Source: Sphingomonas morindae (GTDB lineage: Bacteria; Pseudomonadota; Alphaproteobacteria; Sphingomonadales; Sphingomonadaceae). Taken from it: a stretch of DNA of 64,000 nt. Every line of letters begins with the position of its first letter. Position 1 is the stretch's first letter. The notes beneath the pieces are model-generated. The model was given only the letters and a program-made list of their open reading frames with translations. It searched no databases and was not told where the DNA came from. The stretch spans positions 186,001-250,000 of the forward strand of contig NZ_CP084930.1 of assembly GCF_023822065.1 (NCBI RefSeq), given 5' to 3'. The translations under genes were made by a program, and so were the position numbers. Of the stretch, positions 26,877 through 34,536 are shown in pieces.

Positions 26877-27260
26877 ATGACCCCCCGTCGCACCAAATTC
26901 TATCTCGACAAGCGCAACGCCAAATGGCTTGGCGTCTGCTCCGGCCTCGCCGACTATACCGGCCTCGACGTCACGCTGGTGCGTGTCGGCATGGTGGTGC
27001 TGACGGTGGTGGGCGGCTTTCCCTGGACGCTGATCGCCTATTGGGCGGCGGCCTGGATGGCGAACGACAAGCCGGGCGAGCTGGCCTATGACAGCGCCGA
27101 GGAGCGCCGCTTCTGGCAGGATGTCCGCACCCGGCCGGGCAATTCGGTCCGCGATGTCCGCTCGCGCTTTCGCGACATCGACCGGCGCCTGTCCGATCTC
27201 GAAGTCTATTACACCAGCCACAATCGCCGGCTGGCGGACGAGATCGACAGCCTGCGCTGA
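26877..27260 (+). CDS. pspC: Phage shock protein C
   Basis: An envelope-stress transducer with a PspC domain. The N-terminal block RRTKFYLDKRNAKWLGVCSG, the hydrophobic helix at about residues 35-60 and the C-terminal helix are all present. The C terminus (RLSDLEVYYTSHNRRLADEI) shares a pattern with the small proteins encoded downstream. I chose ATG 26877 because it gives the conserved N terminus; ATG at 26868 would add MRE. The gap after pspB is 51 bases. Confidence 0.9.
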   Translation: MTPRRTKFYLDKRNAKWLGVCSGLADYTGLDVTLVRVGMVVLTVVGGFPWTLIAYWAAAWMANDKPGELAYDSAEERRFWQDVRTRPGNSVRDVRSRFRDIDRRLSDLEVYYTSHNRRLADEIDSLR

Positions 27261-27284
27261 GCGCCCCTGCCCCGGAGAGACGCG

Positions 27285-27587
27285 ATGACCCCGTCCGATT
27301 TCCACACGCTGCTGGCCGCCATGGTCGGCACCGCCGCGATCGCCGCCTATGTCTTCACCCAATGGATGCGCCTCCGCTACGAGCATGCGCAGGACGGCCG
27401 GGGCGGCGGGCGGAGCGCCGGCGGCGAGACGGGGGAGCGGGTGCGCCTGCTCACCCAGGAAAATGCCCAGCTGCGCGCCGAGGTGGCGGCGATCCGCGAT
27501 CGTCTCGCCACGGTCGAGCGGATCGTCACCGATGGCGCCTTCCGCCTCGATCATGAGATCGAGCAGCTGCGCCGCGCCGCCAACTGA
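27285..27587 (+). CDS. Small psp-operon membrane protein 1 (PspB-like)
   Basis: A 100-residue protein with one N-terminal hydrophobic helix (about residues 7-26), a basic/Gly-rich linker and a C-terminal coiled-coil-like helix. The end reads RLATVERIVTDGAFRLDHEI, nearly the same RLAT-(V/I)-ERIV pattern as PspB, followed by a PspC-like L-x2-EI-x2-L ending. It is 24 bases downstream of pspC and probably part of the psp operon. I do not recognise it as PspD or PspG. Confidence 0.8.
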   Translation: MTPSDFHTLLAAMVGTAAIAAYVFTQWMRLRYEHAQDGRGGGRSAGGETGERVRLLTQENAQLRAEVAAIRDRLATVERIVTDGAFRLDHEIEQLRRAAN

Positions 27588-27597
27588 GGGACCGACC

Positions 27598-27864
27598 ATG
27601 AGCCTTGCCGGAACCATCGCCGTCTGCATCCCCGTGCTCGCCATCGGCGGCGGCATCGTCGGGAACATGTTTCAATCCTGGATGCGGCTGAAGCGCCGCC
27701 AGCTCGAACTCATGTCCGAGACCGCGGCGGAGAAGGCGGCGCAATATGCCGCCAAGACCGAGCGGCTGGAGCAGCGGGTGGCGGTGCTGGAGCGGATCCT
27801 GACCGACCGCTCCACCAGCCTCGCCGACGAGATCGACCGGCTGCGCGACAGCCCGCTCAACTAG
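27598..27864 (+). CDS. Small psp-operon membrane protein 2 (PspB-like)
   Basis: An 88-residue protein built on the same plan: an N-terminal hydrophobic helix (AGTIAVCIPVLAIGGGIVG, residues 4-22), a charged helical region rich in Gln, Glu and Lys, and a C terminus RVAVLERILTDRSTSLADEI. It starts 10 bases after its neighbour and has the same strand and spacing style, which fits tandem duplication and divergence. Confidence 0.78.
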   Translation: MSLAGTIAVCIPVLAIGGGIVGNMFQSWMRLKRRQLELMSETAAEKAAQYAAKTERLEQRVAVLERILTDRSTSLADEIDRLRDSPLN

Positions 27865-27887
27865 ACCAGACCAGAGGGGAAAGAGAG

Positions 27888-28175
27888 ATGAACCCGCCCG
27901 AGATGATCGTCACGATCGTTCTTATCTGCGTGATCGGCAGCATCGTGCGCGCCAAGCTGGGGCTGCCCCAGCGCCGCGCCTGCGGCCGGCGCCGCGACGA
28001 GGAGGAGGGCGATCCGCGCCCGTCCGCCGCGCTGGCCGCCAGCGAGGCCGAGAATGCCGAGCTGCGCAGCGAGCTGCGCGCGCTCAAGGCGCGCGTCGCG
28101 ACGCTCGAACGCATCGCCACCGACAGCAGCACCGCGCTCGACCGCGAGATCGAGGCGCTGCGCGATCGCGCCTGA
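27888..28175 (+). CDS. Small psp-operon membrane protein 3 (PspB-like)
   Basis: A 95-residue protein with an N-terminal hydrophobic helix (MIVTIVLICVIGSIV, residues 6-20), a basic then acidic linker, and the shared C-terminal pattern RVATLERIATDSSTALDREI followed by EALR. AGAGGGGAAAGAGAG precedes the ATG, an A/G-rich ribosome-binding region. Third of four like proteins. Confidence 0.78.
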   Translation: MNPPEMIVTIVLICVIGSIVRAKLGLPQRRACGRRRDEEEGDPRPSAALAASEAENAELRSELRALKARVATLERIATDSSTALDREIEALRDRA

Positions 28176-28201
28176 CCGGCGGCTGACCCGAGGAATTCGC
28201 T

Positions 28202-28441
28202 ATGACTGCACCTGCCGAAATCGTCACCCTGGCGCTGTGCGGCCTGATCGGCCTGGCGATGCTCATCGCCGGCGGCCTTGCCGGCTGGCGCGGCTGGCTG
28301 GATCTGCAACATGCCGCGCTCGGCCACGGCCCCGCCGAGCCGGCGGCGCGCCCCAGCCCGGCCGGCGCGCGGATCGAACTGGCCGATCTCAAGGAGCGCG
28401 TCCGCAAGCTGGAGGCGATCGCCGCCGGCATCGATCTGTGA
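28202..28441 (+). CDS. Small psp-operon membrane protein 4 (shortened PspB-like)
   Basis: A 79-residue protein with an N-terminal hydrophobic helix (about residues 5-28), a Pro/Ala linker, and a C terminus LKERVRKLEAIAAGIDL. It keeps the first half of the shared motif (R-V-x3-LE-x-I) but lacks the following TD-x5-L-x2-EI half. It may be a degenerate or specialised copy. A GC-rich inverted repeat (28459-28466 with 28491-28498) lies after its stop and may end the psp transcript. Confidence 0.7.
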   Translation: MTAPAEIVTLALCGLIGLAMLIAGGLAGWRGWLDLQHAALGHGPAEPAARPSPAGARIELADLKERVRKLEAIAAGIDL

Positions 28442-28543
28442 ATCCCGCCGCCGCGGGCGCGGCGCCTCGGATGCCGTGGGGGTCGTCCGGGGCGCCGCAG
28501 AGCGGCGGTGACGCGCGCGATCGGCTTTGCTAGGTCGGGCGCC

Positions 28544-28954
28544 ATGCCAAGCCTCGACGCCATTCTCGACGATTATAGCTTTCTCGACAGCGACGATCGC
28601 TACCGCCTGCTGATCGATCTCGGCCGCCAGCTTGAACCCATGCCGGACGCGCTCAAGACCGACGCGACCCTGGTGCGCGGCTGCTCGGCCTCGGTCTGGG
28701 TCTATCCGCGCCGCGCGGGCGACCGGCTGCATTTCCTCGCCGACAGCAATGCTGCGATCACCAAGGGGATCATCGCGCTGGTGCTGCTGACCGTGCAGGA
28801 CCGCCCCGCCGCCGAGATCGCGACCGCCGATATCGAGGGGGCGCTGGCGCCGTTCGCGCTGCAGAGCCAGCTCAGCTCCAATCGCACCCAGGGAATTCCC
28901 AACATGATCGCGCTGATCCGCGAGACGGCGGCGCGACTCGATCAGGACGCCTGA
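28544..28954 (+). CDS. sufE: Cysteine desulfuration protein SufE
   Basis: Accepts persulfide sulfur from the SufS cysteine desulfurase and passes it to the SUF Fe-S scaffold. The 136-residue protein has the active-site Cys47 in LVRGCSASVWV and the C-terminal SNRTQGIPNMIALIR typical of SufE. ATG 28544 was chosen over an in-frame upstream codon at 28508 because it gives the usual N terminus (MPSLDAILDDYSFL). No other suf gene is in the window. Confidence 0.93.
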   Translation: MPSLDAILDDYSFLDSDDRYRLLIDLGRQLEPMPDALKTDATLVRGCSASVWVYPRRAGDRLHFLADSNAAITKGIIALVLLTVQDRPAAEIATADIEGALAPFALQSQLSSNRTQGIPNMIALIRETAARLDQDA

Positions 28955-28956
28955 CC

Positions 28957-29376
28957 ATGAAGCGCCGCACCTGCGCCATTCTCGCCCTGGCGCTGCTGCT
29001 CGGCGGCAGCAGCGCGATTGCCGCCGCGCCCAAGGCCGGCCCGAGCTATGCCACCGGCCGGTTCGAGGTGGCGGGGCAACTCGTACCCCCCGCCCAGGTG
29101 CTCGACGCGCGCGCCCTGCCCGACATGGCCGGCAAGCCATCGCTGATGGTGACGCTGGCGCCCGCGCTGGCGGAGGCGCTGGCCCGCGGCAAGCCCGCCG
29201 CGACGCCGATCGCCGCGACGCTCGACGGCAAGCCGCTCGGCGCCAGCCCCGCCGGCGGCCTGGCGGCGGATCACATGCTCCAGCTCTCGGGCGCCTTCGG
29301 CAGCTATGAGTCGGCGGCGGCGCTGGCGCGGCGCATCTCGGGCAAGGATCCGTTGCCCGACAGCGAGGGCGATTGA
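28957..29376 (+). CDS. Secreted protein resembling the SecD periplasmic head domain
   Basis: A 139-residue protein with a clear signal peptide (MKRRTCAILALALLLGGSSAIAA). The mature part contains SLMVTLAPALAEALA, then IAATLDGKPLGASPAGG, then QLSGAFGSYESAAALARRI and DPLP. This order resembles the P1 head subdomain of SecD (a beta strand with LTP-x-G, VLDG-x-V, ISG-x-F and the EAxxLA-x-L helix). The likeness is my reading by eye and the function is unknown. It starts 2 bases after sufE. Its last 73 bases overlap the convergent ferredoxin-like gene. Confidence 0.7.
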   Translation: MKRRTCAILALALLLGGSSAIAAAPKAGPSYATGRFEVAGQLVPPAQVLDARALPDMAGKPSLMVTLAPALAEALARGKPAATPIAATLDGKPLGASPAGGLAADHMLQLSGAFGSYESAAALARRISGKDPLPDSEGD

Positions 29377-29681
29377 AGCCCCAGCCGCTCGGCGATCCGC
29401 CCCTCCTCCTCGCCCGGCCGGATCAGCTGCCAGCGATCCGGCGCGCGGCCATCGATGGCGACCACCGCGCCCTTGGGGCAAAGCTTGAGGCAGGGCGTCT
29501 CGATCACGCCATAGTCCGCCTTGCGCCCCTTGCCGCGGGCGCGCTTGCGCAACAGCTTGGCGAGCGACGTCTTGCCCTTGGGCCCGAAGCCGCCGCCCAG
29601 CTTGCGGCTGCACTTGCCGCACACCAGCACCGCCGCGTCCCAGTGCGCCGGCACCGTGTCGCGCTTGATCCGCCCGCTCAT
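29304..29681 (-). CDS. (2Fe-2S) ferredoxin-like small protein
   Basis: A 125-residue basic protein with four cysteines arranged as Cys21-x2-Cys24 (LVCGKCSRK) and Cys64-x3-Cys68 (TPCLKLCPKGA). The second motif and the following hydrophobic strand resemble the thioredoxin-like 2Fe-2S ferredoxin fold; the first is tighter than the usual C-x10-12-C spacing, so zinc is an alternative. It ends inside the convergent secreted protein gene. Its start overlaps the J-domain gene by 4 bases, so both are co-translated. Confidence 0.65.
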   Translation of the reverse strand: MSGRIKRDTVPAHWDAAVLVCGKCSRKLGGGFGPKGKTSLAKLLRKRARGKGRKADYGVIETPCLKLCPKGAVVAIDGRAPDRWQLIRPGEEEGRIAERLGLQSPSLSGNGSLPEMRRASAAADS

Positions 29682-30205
29682 GGCTTGCGCCGCTCCTCGG
29701 CGCTGCGCAGCACGTCCCAGGCCGCCTGCACCGCGCGGAACCGCTCCGCCGCCTCGGGATCGCCCGGCCGCACATCGGGATGATTGGCCTTGGCGAGCCG
29801 GCGCCAGGCGGCCTTCGCCTCGTCGAGGCCGGCATCGCTCTCAAGCTCCAGCACCGCGAGCGCGCGCATCTCCTCGCGCGAGCGGCGGCCATCGCCCGGG
29901 CCAGCCCAGCGATTATAGGCGGAATCGGCATAGCCCGACGCCTCGCGCCGCTCCTTCGCCTCGCGCTGCGCCGCCTCCTCGGCGGTCAGCCCCGCGAAAT
30001 AATCCCAGTTGCGGTTATATTCGGCCGCATGGGCTTCGCAGAAATACCAGCGTTCGGGGCTGTTGGGCGATTTGGGCGCGGGCCGATCGCCCGGCGCGTC
30101 GCAGCCCTCGCGGTCGCACAGCCGCACATGGCTGGCGCCGCGCGCGCCGCCATAGCCGCGCCAGCGTGGAAAGCCCCAGTCGTTCGAACGCGTCTGCCGT
30201 GCCAT
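29678..30205 (-). CDS. J-domain protein with zinc-ribbon-like N terminus
   Basis: A 175-residue protein. The C-terminal 60 residues form a DnaJ domain with His-Pro-Asp at 142-144 (LAKANHPDVRPGD), the element that stimulates DnaK ATPase. The N-terminal part has Cys30-x4-Cys35 and Cys56-x2-His59, which could bind zinc. The middle (residues 70-100) is Glu/Arg-rich. It probably recruits DnaK to a specific client. It is coupled to the downstream ferredoxin-like gene by an ATGA overlap. Confidence 0.8.
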   Translation of the reverse strand: MARQTRSNDWGFPRWRGYGGARGASHVRLCDREGCDAPGDRPAPKSPNSPERWYFCEAHAAEYNRNWDYFAGLTAEEAAQREAKERREASGYADSAYNRWAGPGDGRRSREEMRALAVLELESDAGLDEAKAAWRRLAKANHPDVRPGDPEAAERFRAVQAAWDVLRSAEERRKP

Positions 30206-30234
30206 CTTCCGGCATGTAGGGAAGCGACCGCGCT

Positions 30235-30903
30235 TTAGCGACGGTCGATCGTCGAAAAAGCGCGGCGCGCCACGATCAGCTCCACCAGCGCGATCACCAG
30301 CAGCGCCGCCGCCGGCACGGCGAGAATGGCGTCGCCGCGATGCAAGCGCCCGAGCGCGCCGCCGATCGCCCCCGCGAGCAGCGCGAGCCAGCAGGCGAAA
30401 TCATGCAGCACCGCGCCGCCCTCGCCCGGCCGCCGGCCCAGCCGGGCCAGGCCCACGCCCAGCCGCACCAAAGTGCCGGTGGCATAGGTGGCGCCGCGCT
30501 GGACGGTGCCGTTCTGCATCATCACGATATTGGCGAGCCCCATGGCGACCGGCAGCGGCAGCACGCCGAGAGCGGGGCGGCTGGTGCCAAATCCCCAGCT
30601 GGCGAGCGCGAGCAAGGCGGCCTGCGCCACCATCACCGGCGCGGCGCCGGCGCGGCCGCTGCGTTCCATGATCAGCGCGCCCAGCGTGGTGCCGCCGACG
30701 AACAGCGCCACCAGGCCGAGCGGCAGCAGCGCCTCGAGCCTTTGGCCATAGGCGAGCGACAGCCCCATGCGGGTGGTGTTGCCGCTCATGAAGGAGACGA
30801 AATACTGCCCCGTCTCCGCCAGGCCGACCGCATCCACGCAGCCGGCGATGGCGAGGAGCAGCAGGACGATGGCCTTGCGGTCAGGCGTCGGTCTGTCGAG
30901 CAT
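30235..30903 (-). CDS. DUF1275 (YoaK-like) membrane protein
   Basis: A 222-residue polytopic inner membrane protein with about six hydrophobic helices. It shows the family features GCVDAVGLAETGQYFVSFMSGN-type start (residues 20-42) and NIVMMQNGTVQ. The family has no assigned biochemical role. The start ATG at 30903 was preferred because the in-frame upstream region (to 31026) runs into RNase P RNA. It lies 30 bases downstream of rnpB on the same strand. Confidence 0.82.
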   Translation of the reverse strand: MLDRPTPDRKAIVLLLLAIAGCVDAVGLAETGQYFVSFMSGNTTRMGLSLAYGQRLEALLPLGLVALFVGGTTLGALIMERSGRAGAAPVMVAQAALLALASWGFGTSRPALGVLPLPVAMGLANIVMMQNGTVQRGATYATGTLVRLGVGLARLGRRPGEGGAVLHDFACWLALLAGAIGGALGRLHRGDAILAVPAAALLVIALVELIVARRAFSTIDRR

Positions 30904-30933
30904 CGGCCCCTTGCTATCGGGTCGCGCGGGAAA

Positions 30934-31317
30934 GCGCCAGAGGGCCTGTAAGCCGGGTTCTGTCCACCGGCGTTTCCGCCGGATAGGCGACCATTCCTCT
31001 AGGACCGGGCTCGCGCCCGGCCTCAAGCAACCAACCCGGGCCGCGGGGCGGGATCAGCCCCCTGTGCGGCCCCTATTCGGTCTTGCTCCCGGTGGGGTTT
31101 GCCGTGCCGTCCCCGTTGCCGGAGACGCGGTGCGCTCTTACCGCACCCTTTCGCCCTGGCCGCGCCGAAGCGACGGTGGTTTGCTTTCTGTGGCACTGTC
31201 CCTGAAGCGGCGCCCAGGGCGCCGCCCCGCCGGGCGTTACCCGGCACCGTATTCCCGTGGAGCCCGGACTTTCCTCTCCCCGCCGAAGCGAGCAGCGGCC
31301 GCCCGGCCCTCTGGCGC
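30934..31317 (-). ncRNA. rnpB: RNase P RNA, bacterial class A
   Basis: The catalytic RNA that matures tRNA 5' ends. Read on the minus strand, the 5' and 3' ends pair over 13 bases (GCGCCAGAGGGCC with its complement), forming helix P1. The conserved 5' element GAGGAAAGTCCGGGCTCC lies near 31285, and the 3' element ACAGAACCCGGCTTA near 30955. A GGGTAACGCCCGG segment and the P4-type strands lie between. About 384 bases, normal for the class. Exact ends are set by the P1 helix and may differ by a few bases. Confidence 0.93.
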
Positions 31318-31353
31318 GGGCGCTGGTGCCCTATATCCGGGGCGGACGCAAGC

Positions 31354-32064
31354 TCAGCCCTGCTGCTGGCGCAGCGCGGCGGCCTTGTCGCCGCCGGTGA
31401 GCAGCGACAGCAGGATGGCGCGGCACTGGCCATCGATCACGCCATCGAGGATCGCCGGGCGATAGCGGCGCTGGAACGCCCGCACCGCCGCCTCGGGCGC
31501 GCTGATATCATAGCCGAACCGCTCCAGCGCGAGCAGGAAGCCGCCATCGGTCCAAAAAGGATCGACGAGATATTTGTGCGGCGTGGGCAGCGCCAGCCGC
31601 AGCCGCGCCAGCCTTTCCCAATCGAACAGCTCGCCCGGATCCTGCTTGCGCGCGGGCGCGACGTCCGAATGGCCGACGATATTGCCGCGCGTGATGCCGT
31701 AGCGGCCGACAATCTCGCCCATCAGCGGGATCAGCGCCGCCATTTGCGGCTCCGGAAAGGGCCGGTAGCCGAATTCATGGCCCGGATTGACCAGCTCGAT
31801 GCCGATGCTGGCCGAATTGAGATCGGTTATGCCGCGCCACCAGCCGCGCCCGGCATGCCAGGCGCGCTTCTCCTCGGGCACGAGGCGGACGATCCCGCCA
31901 TCCTCGTCGATCAGATAATGGGCCGAGACTTCCGACAGCGGGCTGGTCAGCCGCTCGAGCGCGGCCTCGGCGCTCTCCATGCCGGTATAGTGCAGGACGA
32001 GCAGCGATACGGGCAGGGTCCGCTCATTAAAATTGGGCGAGGGCCGCTCGATCATCGCTACCAT
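31354..32064 (-). CDS. N-acetylmuramoyl-L-alanine amidase (AmpD/AmiD type)
   Basis: Cleaves the amide between N-acetylmuramic acid and the stem peptide. The 236-residue protein has an amidase_2 domain with zinc ligands in LVLHYTG and in GHSDVAPARKQDPG, and VSAHYLID. A C-terminal peptidoglycan-binding-like segment (APEAAVRAFQRRYRP) follows. No signal peptide is seen, which favours cytosolic AmpD-like recycling of anhydro-muropeptides; AmiD-like domain order argues for the envelope. It lies 36 bases before rnpB on the same strand. Confidence 0.87.
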   Translation of the reverse strand: MVAMIERPSPNFNERTLPVSLLVLHYTGMESAEAALERLTSPLSEVSAHYLIDEDGGIVRLVPEEKRAWHAGRGWWRGITDLNSASIGIELVNPGHEFGYRPFPEPQMAALIPLMGEIVGRYGITRGNIVGHSDVAPARKQDPGELFDWERLARLRLALPTPHKYLVDPFWTDGGFLLALERFGYDISAPEAAVRAFQRRYRPAILDGVIDGQCRAILLSLLTGGDKAAALRQQQG

Positions 32065-32094
32065 GCCCCTGCCTCGCGTGCCCGTGCCGGCGCG

Positions 32095-32976
32095 TCAAGC
32101 CCGGCTCATCCAGAGCGTCGGCGGATCGTGCGAATCCGGCTCGGCGCAGCCGGGGCGGAACAGGCCGCGACAGCCTTCGTCGGACACGAAGCGCGCCGTC
32201 TGGCCGAGCGTGGTCTCGCCCGCGCCCAGCATCAGCACGCCGTCGGGCGCGATCGCGCTGGCCAGGCGGTCGAACACCAGCCGGCGGACATCGGCCGAGA
32301 AATAGAGCAGGACGTTGCGGCACAGGATGATGTCGAACGGACCGGCGGGCGGCGGCTCGAGGACATTGTGGACGCGGAACGTCACCGCGCGCCGCAGCGC
32401 CTCATTGGCCTGCCAGCTATCCCCCGGTCGCGCGTCGAACCGGCGCATCATCTGGCGGATCGGCAGGCCGCGCTGCACTTCCATCTGGCTGTAGAGCCCG
32501 GCGCGCGCGCGGACGATCACCTCGGGCGAAAGATCGGTGGCGAGGATCTCGATCTGCCATCCCGCCCAGTGCGCCGCACGATCGGCGAACATCATCGCCA
32601 GCGAATAGGGCTCCTGCCCGGTCGAGCAGCCCGCCGACCAGATGCGGAGCGTGCGCCGCTCGGCCCGCGCCTCGCGCAGCCGCGCCAGGCCCTGCTCCTC
32701 GAGCTGCTTGAACGAGGCCATGTCGCGATAGAAAAACGTCTCGTGGTTGAGCAGCGCCTCGACCACGGCATCCGCCAGCGCCGCCTCCCGTCCGGAAATG
32801 ACGCGGCCGATCAGCGAATCGAGCGTCGGCGCGTCGAACCGCGCCAGCAGCGGCCGCAGCGCGCTGTCGAGCCGCCAGCGACGATCCGCCGCGAACTGCT
32901 GGCCGGTGCGCGCTTCGACGAGCCCGGCCAGGATGCGCAGCGCACCCTCGCCCACTTCCTCGCAGCCGGCGCTCAT
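32095..32976 (-). CDS. cheR: Chemotaxis protein methyltransferase CheR
   Basis: Methylates glutamates on chemoreceptors using S-adenosylmethionine. The 293-residue protein has the N-terminal helical domain, NHETFFYRD, the SAM loop WSAGCSTGQEPYSLAMM and NVLLYF in the class I fold. Its start overlaps the cheB stop (ATGA). No chemoreceptor gene is in the window. Confidence 0.93.
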   Translation of the reverse strand: MSAGCEEVGEGALRILAGLVEARTGQQFAADRRWRLDSALRPLLARFDAPTLDSLIGRVISGREAALADAVVEALLNHETFFYRDMASFKQLEEQGLARLREARAERRTLRIWSAGCSTGQEPYSLAMMFADRAAHWAGWQIEILATDLSPEVIVRARAGLYSQMEVQRGLPIRQMMRRFDARPGDSWQANEALRRAVTFRVHNVLEPPPAGPFDIILCRNVLLYFSADVRRLVFDRLASAIAPDGVLMLGAGETTLGQTARFVSDEGCRGLFRPGCAEPDSHDPPTLWMSRA

Positions 32977-34073
32977 GCCGGATCCCCGACCGGCGCGCGG
33001 ATTCCGAGCCGCTCGACCAGCCGCATCGCCAGCGCGCGCGGCTCGCCGATGGTGGCGGCGAGGCCGGCGCGCGCCACGCTGCCCGGCATGCCCCAGATCA
33101 CGGCGCTGCGCTGGTCCTGCGCGGCGATCTCGCCGCCGGCGTCCACCAGCTGGCGGGCGCCGATGCTGCCATCGCGCCCCATGCCGCTGAGCACCACGCC
33201 GAACGCCTCCGCGCCGAACACCGCGCCCACCGCCTCGAACATCGGATCGACCGAGGGCAGGCAGCCCGACACGGCGCGGCGATGATCCAGCGCCACCACC
33301 ACGCGCTGCCCGATCGCGCGCACGCCGAGATGCGCATCCCCCGGCGCGACCAGGATCTCGCCCGGACGCAGACGCGCGCCCTCCTCGGCCACCTTGGCCG
33401 GACGGCCTGCGATATCGGCCATCTGCGCCGCGAAATAGGGCATGAAGACCGGCGGCAGATGCTGGGTGATGAGGATCGGCACGCTGACCGAAGCCGGCAG
33501 CGCCCGGAAGAAATCGGACAGAGCGTGGAGCCCGCCGGTGGAGGCGCCGATGGCGATGCAGCCGACGCGGCCCGGCTGGCGCGAGGCCAGCGGCAGCGCC
33601 TCCGGCACGGGCGCGATCGGCGCGGCCGGTTCGCGGCCCCGGCCTTCGGCGCCGATCCGGTGCAATTTCTCGAGCAGATCCTGGCGGAAGCCTTCGCCAA
33701 AACCGGCGCGCGGCTTTTCCAGCGTATCGGCGGCACCAAGCGTGAGCGCGCGGACACAGGCATCGGCGCCGTCGGCCGCCGAGGCGGAGACGACCAGCAC
33801 CCGCGCGCCGCGGCCATGGCGGATGATCTCGGGCAGCGCGGTCAGCCCATCCATGCCCGGCATGGCGAGATCGAGCAGCACGATATCGACGCTGGTGGAA
33901 TGGAGCGCGGCGAGCGCCTGACCCGCGGTGCTGGCGGTGCCGACCACCTCGAACTCGGGATGCGGGCCGAGAATGGCCTGGAACACCGAGCGCGCGACGA
34001 TTGAATCATCGACCAGCAGCAGCCGCGTGGGCGCGCGCTCGGGCCCGCGACCATAACGGAGCGAGGTGGCCAC
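32973..34073 (-). CDS. cheB: Chemotaxis protein-glutamate methylesterase CheB
   Basis: Response-regulator-controlled methylesterase and deamidase of receptors. The 366-residue protein has an N-terminal receiver with phospho-acceptor Asp in VLLDLAMPGMDG (about residue 58) and a C-terminal catalytic domain with Ser in IGASTGG, His in QHLPP and Asp in SGMGRDG. The start is GTG at 34073, the only start codon before the receiver fold and after the cheY stop (11-base gap). The longer frame to 34298 is read through cheY. Confidence 0.9.
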   Translation of the reverse strand: MATSLRYGRGPERAPTRLLLVDDSIVARSVFQAILGPHPEFEVVGTASTAGQALAALHSTSVDIVLLDLAMPGMDGLTALPEIIRHGRGARVLVVSASAADGADACVRALTLGAADTLEKPRAGFGEGFRQDLLEKLHRIGAEGRGREPAAPIAPVPEALPLASRQPGRVGCIAIGASTGGLHALSDFFRALPASVSVPILITQHLPPVFMPYFAAQMADIAGRPAKVAEEGARLRPGEILVAPGDAHLGVRAIGQRVVVALDHRRAVSGCLPSVDPMFEAVGAVFGAEAFGVVLSGMGRDGSIGARQLVDAGGEIAAQDQRSAVIWGMPGSVARAGLAATIGEPRALAMRLVERLGIRAPVGDPA

Positions 34074-34084
34074 CGCCGGGGCGA

Positions 34085-34453
34085 TCAGGCGACGCCGACC
34101 AGCGCGAACTTGCTTTCCAGCGTCTCGCGGTCGAACGGCTTCATGACATATTCGTCCGCGCCCGCATCGATCGCGGCGCGGATGTGCGCCACGCCATTTT
34201 CCGTGGTGCAGAAGATCACCTTGGGGCGCTGGCTCAGCCCCTCTTCCTGCCCCAGCGCCCGCAGGAATTCGATCCCGCTCATCACCGGCATGTTCCAATC
34301 CAGAAGCACCACGTCGGGCGCCTGCTGGCGGCAGCGATCCAGGGCCTCCTGCCCATCGCTCGCCTCGCTTACGCTGAAGTCGAGCGTCTCCAGGATGTGC
34401 CGCGCAACCTTCCGGATAACCTTCGAATCATCGACAACCAGACAGGTCTTCAT
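34085..34453 (-). CDS. cheY: CheY-like single-domain response regulator
   Basis: A 122-residue receiver that carries the phosphoryl signal from CheA. The acidic pocket is Asp8-Asp9, the acceptor is Asp52 (LLDWNMPVMSG), the switch Thr lies in FCTTENG and the conserved Lys in VMKPFD. The start ATG at 34453 gives the usual MKTCLVVDDS opening; a TTG at 34465 is in frame. With no FliM nearby its output target is unknown; a ChpT or flagellar role elsewhere is possible. Confidence 0.9.
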   Translation of the reverse strand: MKTCLVVDDSKVIRKVARHILETLDFSVSEASDGQEALDRCRQQAPDVVLLDWNMPVMSGIEFLRALGQEEGLSQRPKVIFCTTENGVAHIRAAIDAGADEYVMKPFDRETLESKFALVGVA

Positions 34454-34536
34454 GGCAAACCCCAACTCGCACGCATGTTGCTTGGCAGTGTGTAGAGCGT
34501 TTTCGTAAGCAGCCCGTTAATCGCACGCTGCGGAAA

